DNA from: an uncultured Pelagibacteraceae bacterium
GTDB taxonomy: Bacteria; Pseudomonadota; Alphaproteobacteria; Pelagibacterales; Pelagibacteraceae
DNA: 42,900 bases
Assembly (NCBI GenBank): GCA_902532565.1
Contig: CACAIR010000006.1
Span: 1-42,900, forward strand
Direction: 5' to 3'
The notes beneath the pieces were generated by a model. It was not told where the DNA came from. It searched no databases and was given only the letters and a program-made list of their open reading frames with translations. The stretch's first letter is position 1; each line of letters begins with the position of its first letter. A program made the position numbers and the translations under genes. Positions 7,600 through 16,619 of the stretch are shown here, piece by piece.

Positions 7600-9080
7600 T
7601 AACTATTAGATACAGTATTTAATAAAGATAATTGAGTTATCTTATTGTCGCCTAATTCGTCAATAGGTTTTACAGGATATTCTCCTGTAAAATAGTGGTC
7701 AGTTAATTGTGGATAGTTTGTATTTCTTTTATCAAAACCAATGGCTCGATACATTCCATCTATTGACAAAAAATTTAAAGATTTCGCTCCAATATAAGAA
7801 CAAATTTCATCATTTGATTTATTAGCTGCTAATAATTCTTTTCTTGTAGGGGTATCAACTCCATAAAAATCAGGATATTTAATTTCTGGACAAGCTATTT
7901 TTACATGAACTTCTTTTGCCCCTGCATCATAAAGCATCTTTACAATTTTAAGTGAGGTTGTGCCCCTAACTAATGAGTCATCAATTAAAATTACTTTCTT
8001 TCCTTTAATAGTTGTTTTATTTGCATTTAGTTTTAATTTTACTCCCAAACTTCTAATTTGTTGGCTTGGCTCAATAAACGTTCTTCCGACATAATGATTT
8101 CTAATTAAACCATGCTCAAAGTTTTTTCCCAAATGTTGAGCAAAACCTAATGCAGCAGCATTTCCACTATCTGGTACTGGAACAATTATATCAACATCTG
8201 TGTTTGTTTCTTTGGCAAGTTCTTTTCCTAAATTTTTTCTATGTTCGTATGCAGTCTTGTCATTTAAAAGACTGTCAGGTCTTGCAAAATAAATATATTC
8301 AAAAACACAAGGTCTTATTTTTTTAGGTGGGAAAGGTTTAATACTTTCTAATTTTTCATTCTCAATTAAAACAATTTCTCCATTTTCAACTTCACGAATA
8401 AATTTTGCTCCAATTATATCCAATGCGCAGGTTTCAGAAGCAAGTACATAGCTCTTTTTTAATTTTCCAATTACTAACGGTCTTATTCCATAGGGATCTC
8501 TAACACCTACTAATGATTTTTGAGTCAACATTACAAGGGCATAACCACCTTGAATTTGAAAAATAGCGTCTATAATCTTATCAATTGTCTTTGCTCTTTT
8601 GGATTTTGCAATTAATTGAACAATAGTCTCCGTATCTGAAGTTGTGTAAAAAATAGCACCATCTTCAACTAGTTTATTTCTCAGGTGAATAGAATTAGTT
8701 AAATTTCCATTATGCGCGACTCCAATTCCACCCGCATTAGTATCTGCAAAAAAAGGCTGTATATTTCTTAATGTATTACTTCCTGTGGTACTATATCTAT
8801 TGTGGCCTATTGCATAATTACCTTTGAGTTTTTTAAGAACTTTTTCTTTATTGAAATTGTCTCCAACTAATCCAAATCTCTTTTCAGAAAAATATTGTTC
8901 TCCATCAAACGTAACTATTCCACAACCTTCTTGACCCCTATGTTGAAGAGCATGAAGACCTAAAGCTGTTAAAGCAGACGCGTCTTCGATATTACTTATT
9001 CCAAACACTCCACATTCCTCTTTTAGCTTTGGATTAAAGTTCCTCGATTTTTTCTTTAGAATCTTGGTATGTTTTTTCAT
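7599..9080 (-). CDS. purF: Amidophosphoribosyltransferase
   Basis: The 493-residue enzyme catalyses the first committed step of purine synthesis, making phosphoribosylamine from PRPP and glutamine. The N-terminal glutaminase domain begins at ECGVFGIS, with the catalytic cysteine at C23. The 22 residues before it form a Lys-rich propeptide that must be removed, as in Bacillus-type PurF. Further marks are HNRYSTTG, the HNGNLTN loop, VPVPDSGNAAALGFA, and the PRPP-binding VILIDDSLVRGTTS. M1 is the only ATG before the catalytic Cys, so this start is favoured although it overlaps cvpA by 47 nt. The cvpA-purF pair is a widely conserved arrangement. Confidence 0.95.
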   Translation of the reverse strand: MKKHTKILKKKSRNFNPKLKEECGVFGISNIEDASALTALGLHALQHRGQEGCGIVTFDGEQYFSEKRFGLVGDNFNKEKVLKKLKGNYAIGHNRYSTTGSNTLRNIQPFFADTNAGGIGVAHNGNLTNSIHLRNKLVEDGAIFYTTSDTETIVQLIAKSKRAKTIDKIIDAIFQIQGGYALVMLTQKSLVGVRDPYGIRPLVIGKLKKSYVLASETCALDIIGAKFIREVENGEIVLIENEKLESIKPFPPKKIRPCVFEYIYFARPDSLLNDKTAYEHRKNLGKELAKETNTDVDIIVPVPDSGNAAALGFAQHLGKNFEHGLIRNHYVGRTFIEPSQQIRSLGVKLKLNANKTTIKGKKVILIDDSLVRGTTSLKIVKMLYDAGAKEVHVKIACPEIKYPDFYGVDTPTRKELLAANKSNDEICSYIGAKSLNFLSIDGMYRAIGFDKRNTNYPQLTDHYFTGEYPVKPIDELGDNKITQLSLLNTVSNS

Positions 9081-9579
9081 CTGGAAATTCTCTCAAAAGA
9101 TAATTACTACCTTTCTCTAAATATGGAAAGACATAAGATTTATCCACATTTATTGGCCATTTGTCATAATTATACACAATATGAACACCTGAGAATATGC
9201 ATACAGAAATTATGTAGGCCCTCAAAAAACCAAAAAAGAATCCAAATATTGTATCCAAGTTCCCAATACCAGTATATCTAATAGCTTTACTAATTCCCTT
9301 GTTAATCATTAAGACCAAGAAAATAACAACGACAAATATTGCAATACCTAGACCAACATCCAGAATATATTCGTTATCAATAATATTTTCTAAATATGGT
9401 CTTATTATTGGAAAAATAATTAAAGTAATAACATATGCCAGTAACCACTTAGCCATAGACAAGATACTTAAAACAAATCCTTTTTTAAAACATTTTATGA
9501 GAGATAAAATTGTAATTATTAAATATATTATATCAATAATAGAAGTAGCATCATAAAATTCTATTAATATTTCTAACAT
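9034..9579 (-). CDS. cvpA: CvpA-family membrane protein
   Basis: A 181-residue protein with about four hydrophobic helices and a polar C-terminal tail (roughly residues 140-181). The N-terminal segment DIIYLIITILSLIKCFKKGFV and the GNLDTIFGFFFGFLRAYIIS loop match the CvpA/colicin V production family, inner-membrane proteins linked to envelope integrity with no settled biochemical function. It lies directly upstream of purF, a neighbour pair conserved in many proteobacteria, and its last 47 nt are shared with the purF start. The gap to the upstream RND gene is 3 nt. Confidence 0.88.
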   Translation of the reverse strand: MLEILIEFYDATSIIDIIYLIITILSLIKCFKKGFVLSILSMAKWLLAYVITLIIFPIIRPYLENIIDNEYILDVGLGIAIFVVVIFLVLMINKGISKAIRYTGIGNLDTIFGFFFGFLRAYIISVCIFSGVHIVYNYDKWPINVDKSYVFPYLEKGSNYLLREFPDEKTYQDSKEKIEEL

Positions 9580-9582
9580 TTT

Positions 9583-11970
9583 TTATTTTGTAAAAGGTTT
9601 AAACACTAAAATTAACGATGGCAGAAGTGTTAAAACTGAAATCATAGCAAGCAACATTGCTAGACCTGTGAAAATTCCAAAGTAAATAGTTGGAATAAAT
9701 TTTGATAATACCAAAATTGAAAAACCAAATACAATTGTGATTGAAGTATTCATTATTGCAACTCCAACAGTTGAATGACATGTGGTTAGGGTTTTTTTAT
9801 AATCATTAATCTTGTTAAATTCTTCCTTATAACGGTAGATATAATGAATACTATTATCAACAGCGATACCGATTGTAATTGCAGCAATTGTAATAGTCAT
9901 CATATCTAGAGGAATATTCAAAAGACCTATAATTCCTAATATAAAAAAGGCTGCAATAAAATTTGGCACAATACCGATTAAAGATAGTTTTAAATTCTTA
10001 AATAAGATTATAAACATTGCGAATATACCAATCATTACTAATCCTAAAGTCAAAATTTGAGATTTAAATAAGCTTTGTAAGAGATTATTAAATAAGATTA
10101 ATACGCCTGCTAATTTATATTGATCTTTTTGTATTCCTAGTTCATTTTGAAGATCATAATTTATTTTGTTGATTAAATCATTTCTCCGTAGATTTTCTTG
10201 AGAGTCTATTATTCTTAAACTTATTCGAGCCTCATTATCTTCTATTGAAATATAAGGGTCAATTATTTCAGTTTTAATTGTTTCTGGAATTTTTGTATAC
10301 AGTAATCCCATTTCTAACGTCCCAAGAGGTTTGTTATTATTTAATTGTGTTGCTACTTCAATAATTGATGAAAATGATAATACTTTTCCTATTTGTGGTA
10401 AGCTATCTAAGTAATTATGAACATTTGCTATGGTGTCTATCTTATCTTTTGTAAACCAATATTTTTCTTCATCTTTTTCACTTTCATTATCCCAATCTTC
10501 AAAGTCGTCATTTTCTTCTACTCTCTCATTTTTATTCTTTGGAAATTTTAAGATAACTTCAAGAGGAGTTGTTCCTCCAAGCTCATCATCAATTAATTTC
10601 ATTCCTTTATAAATTTCAGTATTTTTACTAAAATAATTAATAAAACTATTTTCAACTTCTAATTTTGAAACACCAAATATACTTAGGACAATAATAATAA
10701 AAGTAATTATAAATATTGGAGTTTGATAATTAATAGAAAGGTTTCCAAAGAATTTTGTTAGTCTTGAACCCTCATCCCTTTTAATTAATATATTTTTTGT
10801 AGGTGTAAAATTCAATAGTGTAGGCAGAAGTGTAAAAGTAATTATGAATGAAGTTATTAGACCCAATGTCATCATCCATCCAAAATCAATAATAGGTTTT
10901 ATATCACTGAAGATTAAAGAAAGAAATGCTATTATGGTTGTAAGAACAGTATACAGTATAGGCCAAAACATCTTACTTGTAGTCAGTACTAAAATTTCTA
11001 AAGTAGTTTTATTAGGATTATCTTTTCTAAACTGGAGAAATCTCGTACTCATATGAATATTCATCGCCATCGTTAAGATTAACATCAGGGCAATGAAATT
11101 TGATGAAATAACAGTTACTTTCCATCCAAGCAAACCAAGAAGACCCATCATTATAATTACTGAAAAAAAACAGCTACTAATAGGAACTACTATCCAAATT
11201 AATCTTCTAAAAACAAACCAAAGAGTTGCTATTATAAATAATAATACTCCTAATCCAAAAACTATAATATCACTTTTTATAAACGTCATCATATCATCAG
11301 CAATCATTGGAATTCCTCCTAGATATATTTTCCCTATATCATCATAGCTTTTAATGACATTTCTAATTTCTAAAATATTTTTATGGTTTTGTTTTTTTAT
11401 TTGATCACGGTATTCATCAACTTCCTTGTTTGATCTATTTTTGATATCTTCCAAAGGGGGATTTTGTTTTATATTTACGATTATTCCACTAGTTTTACCA
11501 TCCTCGCTAATTACAAAATTTCTAAAAACAGGACTTTTTAAAATTTCCTCAAATCCTCTATTTTTATCAACGTCTTCGTCCTTAAGAGTTTTAAAACTCT
11601 TTAGACGTTCTTGAAGTGGGGCATCTGTATTATTTAATAATGGTATATCTAAAAGAGTTATTACACTGTGGACCCAATCAAGACTTTGAATTTTATATTT
11701 TAAGCTTAACAGATTATTAATGGAAGTATTCGTAACCATTCCTTCATTTGGAGTATATGTGAGTACTAGAAATTCTTTAGATCCATATCGATCTGTAATT
11801 TCTCTTAAATACTCAAGATCAGGATCATCTTCAATTAACAATGTTTCAGATGAGGCATCTAGTCTAAAGTCTTTTGAATAGTATCCAAAGCTAATTAGTG
11901 TGATAAATAAAATTAAAATAATAAATTTAGGATTCTTTAAAATTGTATTTTCATACAAATTAGCTAGCAT
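9583..11970 (-). CDS. RND-superfamily (MMPL-type) putative lipid/hydrophobe exporter
   Basis: The open frame runs to 12039 inside dnaB, but the ATG at 11970 (MLANLYENTILKNPKF) starts 19 nt after the dnaB stop and gives 795 residues. One N-terminal helix is followed by a large periplasmic loop and about five helices, and then the pattern repeats: the two-fold plan of RND proteins. The repeats carry matching sterol-sensing-like segments (FGLGVLLFIIATLWFVFRR and LGLVMIGIFAMFIILFKNL), then ALMLILTMAMNIHMSTRF in the first half and TIAAITIGIAVDNSIHYIYRYKEE in the second. The second loop holds a very acidic stretch (ERVEENDDFEDWDNESEKDE). Relatives (COG1033, MmpL/HpnN-like) move lipids such as hopanoids; the substrate here is unknown. 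It sits between dnaB and cvpA, where many alphaproteobacteria have alr and radA. Confidence 0.82.
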   Translation of the reverse strand: MLANLYENTILKNPKFIILILFITLISFGYYSKDFRLDASSETLLIEDDPDLEYLREITDRYGSKEFLVLTYTPNEGMVTNTSINNLLSLKYKIQSLDWVHSVITLLDIPLLNNTDAPLQERLKSFKTLKDEDVDKNRGFEEILKSPVFRNFVISEDGKTSGIIVNIKQNPPLEDIKNRSNKEVDEYRDQIKKQNHKNILEIRNVIKSYDDIGKIYLGGIPMIADDMMTFIKSDIIVFGLGVLLFIIATLWFVFRRLIWIVVPISSCFFSVIIMMGLLGLLGWKVTVISSNFIALMLILTMAMNIHMSTRFLQFRKDNPNKTTLEILVLTTSKMFWPILYTVLTTIIAFLSLIFSDIKPIIDFGWMMTLGLITSFIITFTLLPTLLNFTPTKNILIKRDEGSRLTKFFGNLSINYQTPIFIITFIIIVLSIFGVSKLEVENSFINYFSKNTEIYKGMKLIDDELGGTTPLEVILKFPKNKNERVEENDDFEDWDNESEKDEEKYWFTKDKIDTIANVHNYLDSLPQIGKVLSFSSIIEVATQLNNNKPLGTLEMGLLYTKIPETIKTEIIDPYISIEDNEARISLRIIDSQENLRRNDLINKINYDLQNELGIQKDQYKLAGVLILFNNLLQSLFKSQILTLGLVMIGIFAMFIILFKNLKLSLIGIVPNFIAAFFILGIIGLLNIPLDMMTITIAAITIGIAVDNSIHYIYRYKEEFNKINDYKKTLTTCHSTVGVAIMNTSITIVFGFSILVLSKFIPTIYFGIFTGLAMLLAMISVLTLLPSLILVFKPFTK

Positions 11971-11989
11971 TAGTGTTTTATATTGGAAA

Positions 11990-13408
11990 TTAATTAATTT
12001 GAGTATCTTTAAATTTTGTAAATCTTTCCTCAAATTCAAGAGTTACTTTACCAATTGGGCCGTGACGTTGTTTACCAATGATAATTTCAGCTAAATGAGC
12101 AACTTCATTCATCTTTGCTTGCCATTCAGCATGTTCTACAGTTGCTTCTCTTGGTTCCTTTCTTTGTAAATAATATCCCTCTCTATAAACAAACATCACG
12201 ACGTCAGCATCTTGCTCTATTGAACCTGATTCTCTTAAATCAGCTAATTGAGGCTTATGATCATCCCTTTGTTCGACTTGCCTTGAAAGTTGGGATAGGG
12301 CAACAACCGGCACTCCAAGTTCTTTTGCAATTGCCTTTAATCCCTGAGTAATTTGAGAAATTTCCTGAACTCTTCCATCTTTATTATAAGTTGTTCCTCT
12401 CATTAATTGAATATAATCCACCACTATCATTTCTAGACCATGTAATCTTTTAATTCTTCTTGCTCTATTGCTCATTGCGGCAATACTAATTGCTGGAGTT
12501 TCGTCAATAAATAATGGAAGTTCAGCAATATTTTTTGATGTTTCTAAAAATTGATCGAACTGTTCATCAGAGATTCTTCCACGTCTAATATCATTAGATC
12601 CTATGCGAGCTTGTTCAGATAAAATTCTTGTCGATAATTGTTCTGATGACATTTCTAAAGAAAAAAATGCAATTGAAGATTTTTTTTGTTTATCTTGAAT
12701 ATTTTTTGCAGCATTAAAAGCAATATTTGTTGCTAGAGATGTTTTACCCATTGAAGGTCTACCTGCAATAATAATTAAATCTGACTGGTGTAATCCACCA
12801 AGTTTATCATCTAAGTCTCTTAATCCAGTTGGAACACCAACTATGCCACCTTCATTTTTATAGGCAGCTGAAGCCATTTCAATAGTTTGTTTCATTGCAT
12901 CATCAAATTTAATTAATGACGAGTTAAAGGATCCTTTTTCGGCTAAGTCAAATAGTAATCTTTCAGAATTTTCAATAATATTTTGACCACTTGAGTCTAG
13001 ATCATTAATTTTGGCACTGTCGATTGTTTGCTCAGAAATTTTAATTAATTCACGTCTGACAAACATATCGTAAATTATTTTTGAATATTCAATAGCCTGC
13101 CTGATTGATGTAGAGAATTTTGTAATTTTTACCAAATATTCTGGAACATCTAAATCATCTTTTTCATCTTCAAAATAATTTTTGAGAGTTATAGGATTTG
13201 CAAGCATTCCTTTATAAATTAAGCTCTCAATAGCATTATAAATTTTTTGATGCATTGGATCGTAAAAGTTTATACTTGAAATAATTGTGCTTATTTCGTC
13301 AAAGATTTCATTTGTAACTAAAATAGAGCCTATAACTGATTGCTCGGCTTCAATATTGTTTGGCAATTCTTTAAATTCATTTTTTACAATTGTTAAATTA
13401 TTTTCCAT
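11990..13408 (-). CDS. dnaB: Replicative DNA helicase
   Basis: A 472-residue DnaB: hexameric helicase that unwinds DNA ahead of the replication fork. The N-terminal domain (about 15-120) begins PNNIEAEQSVIGSIL. The RecA-like C-terminal domain has Walker A GRPSMGKTS near residue 216, FSLEMSSEQL, Walker B MIVVDYIQLM, the SQLSRQVEQR region and RESGSIEQDADVVMFVYRE. Length is normal and no intein is inserted in the P-loop or elsewhere. It is downstream of rpsF-rpsR-rplI, a common alphaproteobacterial order, with a 67-nt gap to rplI in which no clear terminator is visible. Confidence 0.96.
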   Translation of the reverse strand: MENNLTIVKNEFKELPNNIEAEQSVIGSILVTNEIFDEISTIISSINFYDPMHQKIYNAIESLIYKGMLANPITLKNYFEDEKDDLDVPEYLVKITKFSTSIRQAIEYSKIIYDMFVRRELIKISEQTIDSAKINDLDSSGQNIIENSERLLFDLAEKGSFNSSLIKFDDAMKQTIEMASAAYKNEGGIVGVPTGLRDLDDKLGGLHQSDLIIIAGRPSMGKTSLATNIAFNAAKNIQDKQKKSSIAFFSLEMSSEQLSTRILSEQARIGSNDIRRGRISDEQFDQFLETSKNIAELPLFIDETPAISIAAMSNRARRIKRLHGLEMIVVDYIQLMRGTTYNKDGRVQEISQITQGLKAIAKELGVPVVALSQLSRQVEQRDDHKPQLADLRESGSIEQDADVVMFVYREGYYLQRKEPREATVEHAEWQAKMNEVAHLAEIIIGKQRHGPIGKVTLEFEERFTKFKDTQIN

Positions 13409-13475
13409 ACTTACAATTTACACGAAAAAAATTTATTAAAAATTTAAAAATATTACTGTGGATGAAATTGTATAA

Positions 13476-13934
13476 TTACTGAATAGTTTCTGCCGATTGT
13501 ACATTTATTGTAATTTCAGCATCAACCGCAGAGTGTAAGGAAATTTTAACTTTAAATTTTCCAAGTGATTTAATTTCTTGAATTGGTTGTATCATAGAGG
13601 GCTTGATGTCAATTTTATTTATTTCCAGAATTAATTTTGCGATTTCAGTTGGTTTTACAGAGCCGTACAATTCATTATTTTCTGTGCTAAGTTTCTTTAC
13701 TATATATACTTTATTATCTATTTGATTTGAAATTTTCTGAGCTTCAGCTTTTTTATTATTATCTTTTTTTGCTAAATCAGATTTAATTTTTTCGACTTCT
13801 TTAATATTTTCTTTTGAAGCGTATAAAGCCTTCTTATTTGCTATTAAAAAATTTCTTGCAAAACCTCTTTTTACTTCAATTACCTCACCAATTGATCCAA
13901 TTCTTTTAACATTTTCTAAAAGTATAACTTTCAT
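13476..13934 (-). CDS. rplI: 50S ribosomal protein L9
   Basis: The 152-residue protein begins MKVILLENVKRIGSIGEVIEVKRGFARNFLI-type sequence, the L9 N-terminal domain that binds 23S rRNA near the L1 stalk, followed by a long Lys-rich connecting helix (about 45-75) and a C-terminal domain containing LYGSVKPTEIA. Length is close to E. coli L9 (149). The start is one base after the rpsR stop, and the rpsF-rpsR-rplI order is conserved. No priB gene lies between rpsF and rpsR, as is usual outside gammaproteobacteria. Confidence 0.95.
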   Translation of the reverse strand: MKVILLENVKRIGSIGEVIEVKRGFARNFLIANKKALYASKENIKEVEKIKSDLAKKDNNKKAEAQKISNQIDNKVYIVKKLSTENNELYGSVKPTEIAKLILEINKIDIKPSMIQPIQEIKSLGKFKVKISLHSAVDAEITINVQSAETIQ

Positions 13935-13935
13935 C

Positions 13936-14208
13936 TTATAACAATGCTAGATTCCTAGCCCTTTTAATAGATAGAGATAGTTCTCTTTGTTTCTTTTGAC
14001 TTACATTTGTAATTCTTGATGGCAGGATTTTTCCATTCTCTGAAATGTATTTTTTTAGTAATTTAATATTTTTATAATCTACTTTTGGCGCTCCTTTAAT
14101 TGATAAAGGACAACTTTTTTTAAATTTATATTTATTTGGTTGAAAAATACTTAATTTTGAAAAATTACTTTGTTTGCTTTTTTTATTTCCACTTTGTCTT
14201 TTTGGCAT
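13936..14208 (-). CDS. rpsR: 30S ribosomal protein S18
   Basis: A 90-residue basic protein with the S18 core: [46 protein letters not shown] to the end, seen at about 45-90 (motif IDYKN..LL..Y....GKI.PSR.T). It binds the platform of the small subunit with S6. It lies 2 nt after rpsF, whose product is its assembly partner. The N-terminal 30 residues are Lys/Ser/Asn-rich and variable in the family. Confidence 0.94.
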   Translation of the reverse strand: MPKRQSGNKKSKQSNFSKLSIFQPNKYKFKKSCPLSIKGAPKVDYKNIKLLKKYISENGKILPSRITNVSQKKQRELSLSIKRARNLALL

Positions 14209-14210
14209 AA

Positions 14211-14573
14211 TTAATTAGATGTTCTCTCTTTTTTTTCAAATTTTTCACTTTCATCTTTCTTAGTAAAATAATTGGTATCTAAATCAAAATTTTTAACTTT
14301 GACTGTAAAGTACCTTAATAATTTTTTATCTATTGCTTCATTTTTTTCTAATTCTTCTACAACTTTGCCTTCTCCTTTTATCTTAAAATGAATGTAGCTA
14401 CCTTTTTTATTTTTTCTGATTAAATAAGAAAGATTTAACAATCCCCAGTTTTCAGTTTTTACTATTTCTCCAGCATTTTTTTCAACAATTTTTGAGTATT
14501 TTTCTATAAGCTGTTTAAGCTCGCTTGGCGAAGTATCCTGTCTAGCAATTATTGTATGTTCGTATAAATTCAT
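14211..14573 (-). CDS. rpsF: 30S ribosomal protein S6
   Basis: The 120-residue protein begins [13 protein letters not shown] and contains [25 protein letters not shown] sequence and the RYFTVKV strand characteristic of S6, with a charged Lys/Glu tail of about 20 residues typical of the family. S6 binds S18 and 16S rRNA in the platform. It is the first gene of the minus-strand run leading to dnaB and beyond, and is divergent from fabD across an 88-nt region. Confidence 0.94.
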   Translation of the reverse strand: MNLYEHTIIARQDTSPSELKQLIEKYSKIVEKNAGEIVKTENWGLLNLSYLIRKNKKGSYIHFKIKGEGKVVEELEKNEAIDKKLLRYFTVKVKNFDLDTNYFTKKDESEKFEKKERTSN

Positions 14574-14605
14574 ATAAATTCTTTAATAAAATGTGAGGAT
14601 ATACT

Positions 14606-14634
14606 ATTATAAATCTTCAATTACAATAGTAAAA
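14606..14634 (-). promoter_or_regulatory. Possible promoter for rpsF
   Basis: On the minus strand a perfect TATAAT (14606-14611) lies 32 nt upstream of the rpsF ATG, which would place the start point near 14599. The hexamer 17 nt further upstream, TTTTAC at 14629-14634, is only a weak match to TTGACA. In such AT-rich DNA a chance TATAAT is common, so this is tentative; its place in the only divergent gap upstream of a ribosomal operon is the main support. Confidence 0.35.
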
Positions 14635-14661
14635 AAAACTTAAATTTAAATAAACTTTAAT

Positions 14662-15588
14662 ATGTTTTCAGTAATTTTTCCAGGACAGGGCTCACAATCT
14701 GTAACTATGGGAAAAGAATTTTATAATGAATATGATATTGTAAAAAATTTATTTAAACAAGCAGATGAAACACTTAATATACCTCTATCTAAAATAATTT
14801 TAGAAGGTCCAAAGCAAGAGTTGGATTTGACTATAAATACTCAGCCTGCGATTTTTTTAGTTAGTTATTCTATTTTTCAAGTAATTAGGAAAGAATTTAA
14901 TTTAAATTTGAATAAGGCAAAATTTTTTGCAGGTCATTCGCTAGGAGAGTATACGGCGATTGCTTGTGCTGGTTATTTAGACTTTAAAGATACAATTAGA
15001 ATTTTAAGGATAAGAGGTGACGCTATGCAAAATTCAGTCCCTAATGGAGAGGGAGGAATGACAGCTGTTTTAGGGGCCACTGTTGAAGAAATTGAAAATA
15101 TGTTGAATGAAAATCAAAAAAGTTTCAAAGTAGAAATAGCTAATGATAATTCAGAGGGTCAAATAGTGTTAAGTGGAAAAATTCATGATTTGGAAAAATT
15201 AAGTTTAATATTAAAAGAAAAAAAAATTAAGAATATTAGACTTCCTGTTAGTGCTCCTTTTCATAGTAGTTTAATGAATAAAGCAACAGAAATTATGAAA
15301 AATGAACTTTCAAGGTTGAAATTTGAAAAAGGAAATAATACTTTGATCTCAAATATCACCGCAGACGAAATTTTTAATGCTGATGAACTCAAAGATTTAC
15401 TAATAAAACAAATTGAAAATAGAGTTCGATGGAGAGAAAGTATAATTAACATGATTAATAAAGGTGTTAATCAATTCATAGAAATTGGTCCTGGAAAAGT
15501 TTTATCAGGTTTGGTAAAGAGGATTAATAAAACAGTTCAAGTGAGTTCAATAAATAGTGCAGATGATATAAAGAATATTAAATTATGA
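14662..15588 (+). CDS. fabD: Malonyl-CoA:ACP transacylase
   Basis: The 308-residue enzyme moves malonyl groups from CoA to acyl carrier protein for fatty-acid elongation. Motifs are FPGQGSQ at the N-terminus, the nucleophile elbow GHSLGEYTA, an arginine in RGDAMQ, LPVSAPFHSSLM with the catalytic histidine, and EIGPGKVLSGL near the end. Length fits the family (about 310). It opens the fabD-fabG-acpP run and overlaps the fabG start by 4 nt (ATGA). Confidence 0.95.
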   Translation: MFSVIFPGQGSQSVTMGKEFYNEYDIVKNLFKQADETLNIPLSKIILEGPKQELDLTINTQPAIFLVSYSIFQVIRKEFNLNLNKAKFFAGHSLGEYTAIACAGYLDFKDTIRILRIRGDAMQNSVPNGEGGMTAVLGATVEEIENMLNENQKSFKVEIANDNSEGQIVLSGKIHDLEKLSLILKEKKIKNIRLPVSAPFHSSLMNKATEIMKNELSRLKFEKGNNTLISNITADEIFNADELKDLLIKQIENRVRWRESIINMINKGVNQFIEIGPGKVLSGLVKRINKTVQVSSINSADDIKNIKL

Positions 15589-16319
15589 AAGAATTAAAAA
15601 ACCAAAAAATTATTGTAACAGGTGCAACTGGTGGAATTGGAAATTCAATTGTTAAAAAATTGTATGAATGTGGTGTAAATATTTTAGCATCGGGGACAAG
15701 AATCGAAAAACTTGAGGAATTAAAAAAAAAATTTGATAAAATTAAGATAATAAAATTTGATATTTCACAAAATGATAAGATTGAGGAATTTTTTGAAAAT
15801 GCTTTAGATGAAATGGGTGGACTTGATTGTATAGTAAATAATGCGGGCATTACTCATGATAACTTAGCGATTAGAATGAGTATCCAAGAGTGGAAAAAAG
15901 TAATTGATCTGAATTTAACTTCTACATTTTTAATGAGTAAATTTGCTATTAAAAAAATGTTAAAAAATAAAAAAGGTAAAATTATAAATATTACCTCAGT
16001 AGTTGGTCATACTGGTAATTTGGGACAAACTAATTATTCAGCCTCTAAAGCTGGAATAGTTGCAATGTCAAAAAGTTTAGCATTAGAATATGCTAAGAAG
16101 AACATAAATGTAAATTGTATCTCCCCAGGTTTTATAAAGACTGCAATGACTGATAAGATTGATGATAAATTTAAGGAAGTAATAGTGTCAAAAATACCTG
16201 CTTTAAGATTAGGAGAACCAGAAGATATTGCAAATGCAGTTCTTTTTTTAGCCTCATCTAATTCAGATTATATAAATGGTGAAACCATACATGTTAACGG
16301 GGGCATGTATATGGCTTGA
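15585..16319 (+). CDS. fabG: 3-oxoacyl-ACP reductase
   Basis: A 244-residue SDR enzyme that reduces 3-oxoacyl-ACP with NADPH. It shows TGATGGIG near residue 13, VNNAGITHDN, the catalytic serine in ITSVVG, NYSASKAG (YxxxK), CISPGFIKTAMT and the C-terminal GETIHVNGGMYMA. The last is the standard FabG ending, which separates it from generic SDR proteins. It overlaps fabD by 4 nt and ends 48 nt before acpP. Confidence 0.95.
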   Translation: MKELKNQKIIVTGATGGIGNSIVKKLYECGVNILASGTRIEKLEELKKKFDKIKIIKFDISQNDKIEEFFENALDEMGGLDCIVNNAGITHDNLAIRMSIQEWKKVIDLNLTSTFLMSKFAIKKMLKNKKGKIINITSVVGHTGNLGQTNYSASKAGIVAMSKSLALEYAKKNINVNCISPGFIKTAMTDKIDDKFKEVIVSKIPALRLGEPEDIANAVLFLASSNSDYINGETIHVNGGMYMA

Positions 16320-16343
16320 CAAAATAGTTAATTAAACTATTAA
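16316..16343 (+). promoter_or_regulatory. Possible acpP promoter with small inverted repeat
   Basis: A perfect TTGACA (16316-16321) overlaps the fabG stop codon, and TATTAA (16338-16343) follows after 16 nt, a 4/6 match to TATAAT. Between and overlapping them lies an inverted repeat, AATAGTT (16323-16329) and AACTATT (16335-16341), loop 5 nt, which could be an operator. A separate promoter would suit the high demand for ACP. A good ribosome site AAGGA lies at 16358-16362, 5 nt before the acpP ATG. Motif-only evidence. Confidence 0.4.
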
Positions 16344-16367
16344 CGATTTATAACAAAAAGGATCAAT

Positions 16368-16607
16368 ATGTCAGAAGACGTTTCAAGCAAAGTAAAAAAG
16401 ATAGTTGCAGATCATTTAGGAATTGACGAAGCAAAAGTTACGGATGAGTCTAGTTTTATTGATGATTTAGGAGCAGATAGTTTAGATACAGTAGAATTAG
16501 TTATGGCTTTTGAAGAAGAGTTTGGTTCGGAAATTTCTGATAGTGAAGCTGAAAAAATTTTAACAGTTGGTGACGCTGTAAAATTTATTGAAGGCAAAGC
16601 AAATTAG
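16368..16607 (+). CDS. acpP: Acyl carrier protein
   Basis: The 79-residue acidic protein carries growing acyl chains on a phosphopantetheine attached to S38, within the invariant motif [12 protein letters not shown]. The four-helix ACP layout and length are standard. It follows fabG, but the next gene is gmk after only 12 nt; the fabF gene that commonly follows acpP is not here. It has the clearest Shine-Dalgarno site in the fab region and perhaps its own promoter, consistent with strong expression. Confidence 0.96.
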   Translation: MSEDVSSKVKKIVADHLGIDEAKVTDESSFIDDLGADSLDTVELVMAFEEEFGSEISDSEAEKILTVGDAVKFIEGKAN

Positions 16608-16619
16608 TAAATTTTCTTT

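Noticed and set aside
11971..12039. Longer N-terminus for the RND exporter
   Set aside because: It would overlap dnaB and add residues with no helix or motif; the ATG at 11970 fits better.
12115..12351. Plus-strand open frame opposite dnaB suggesting an antisense peptide
   Set aside because: Located in the conserved DnaB ATPase core; no start signal or motif of its own.
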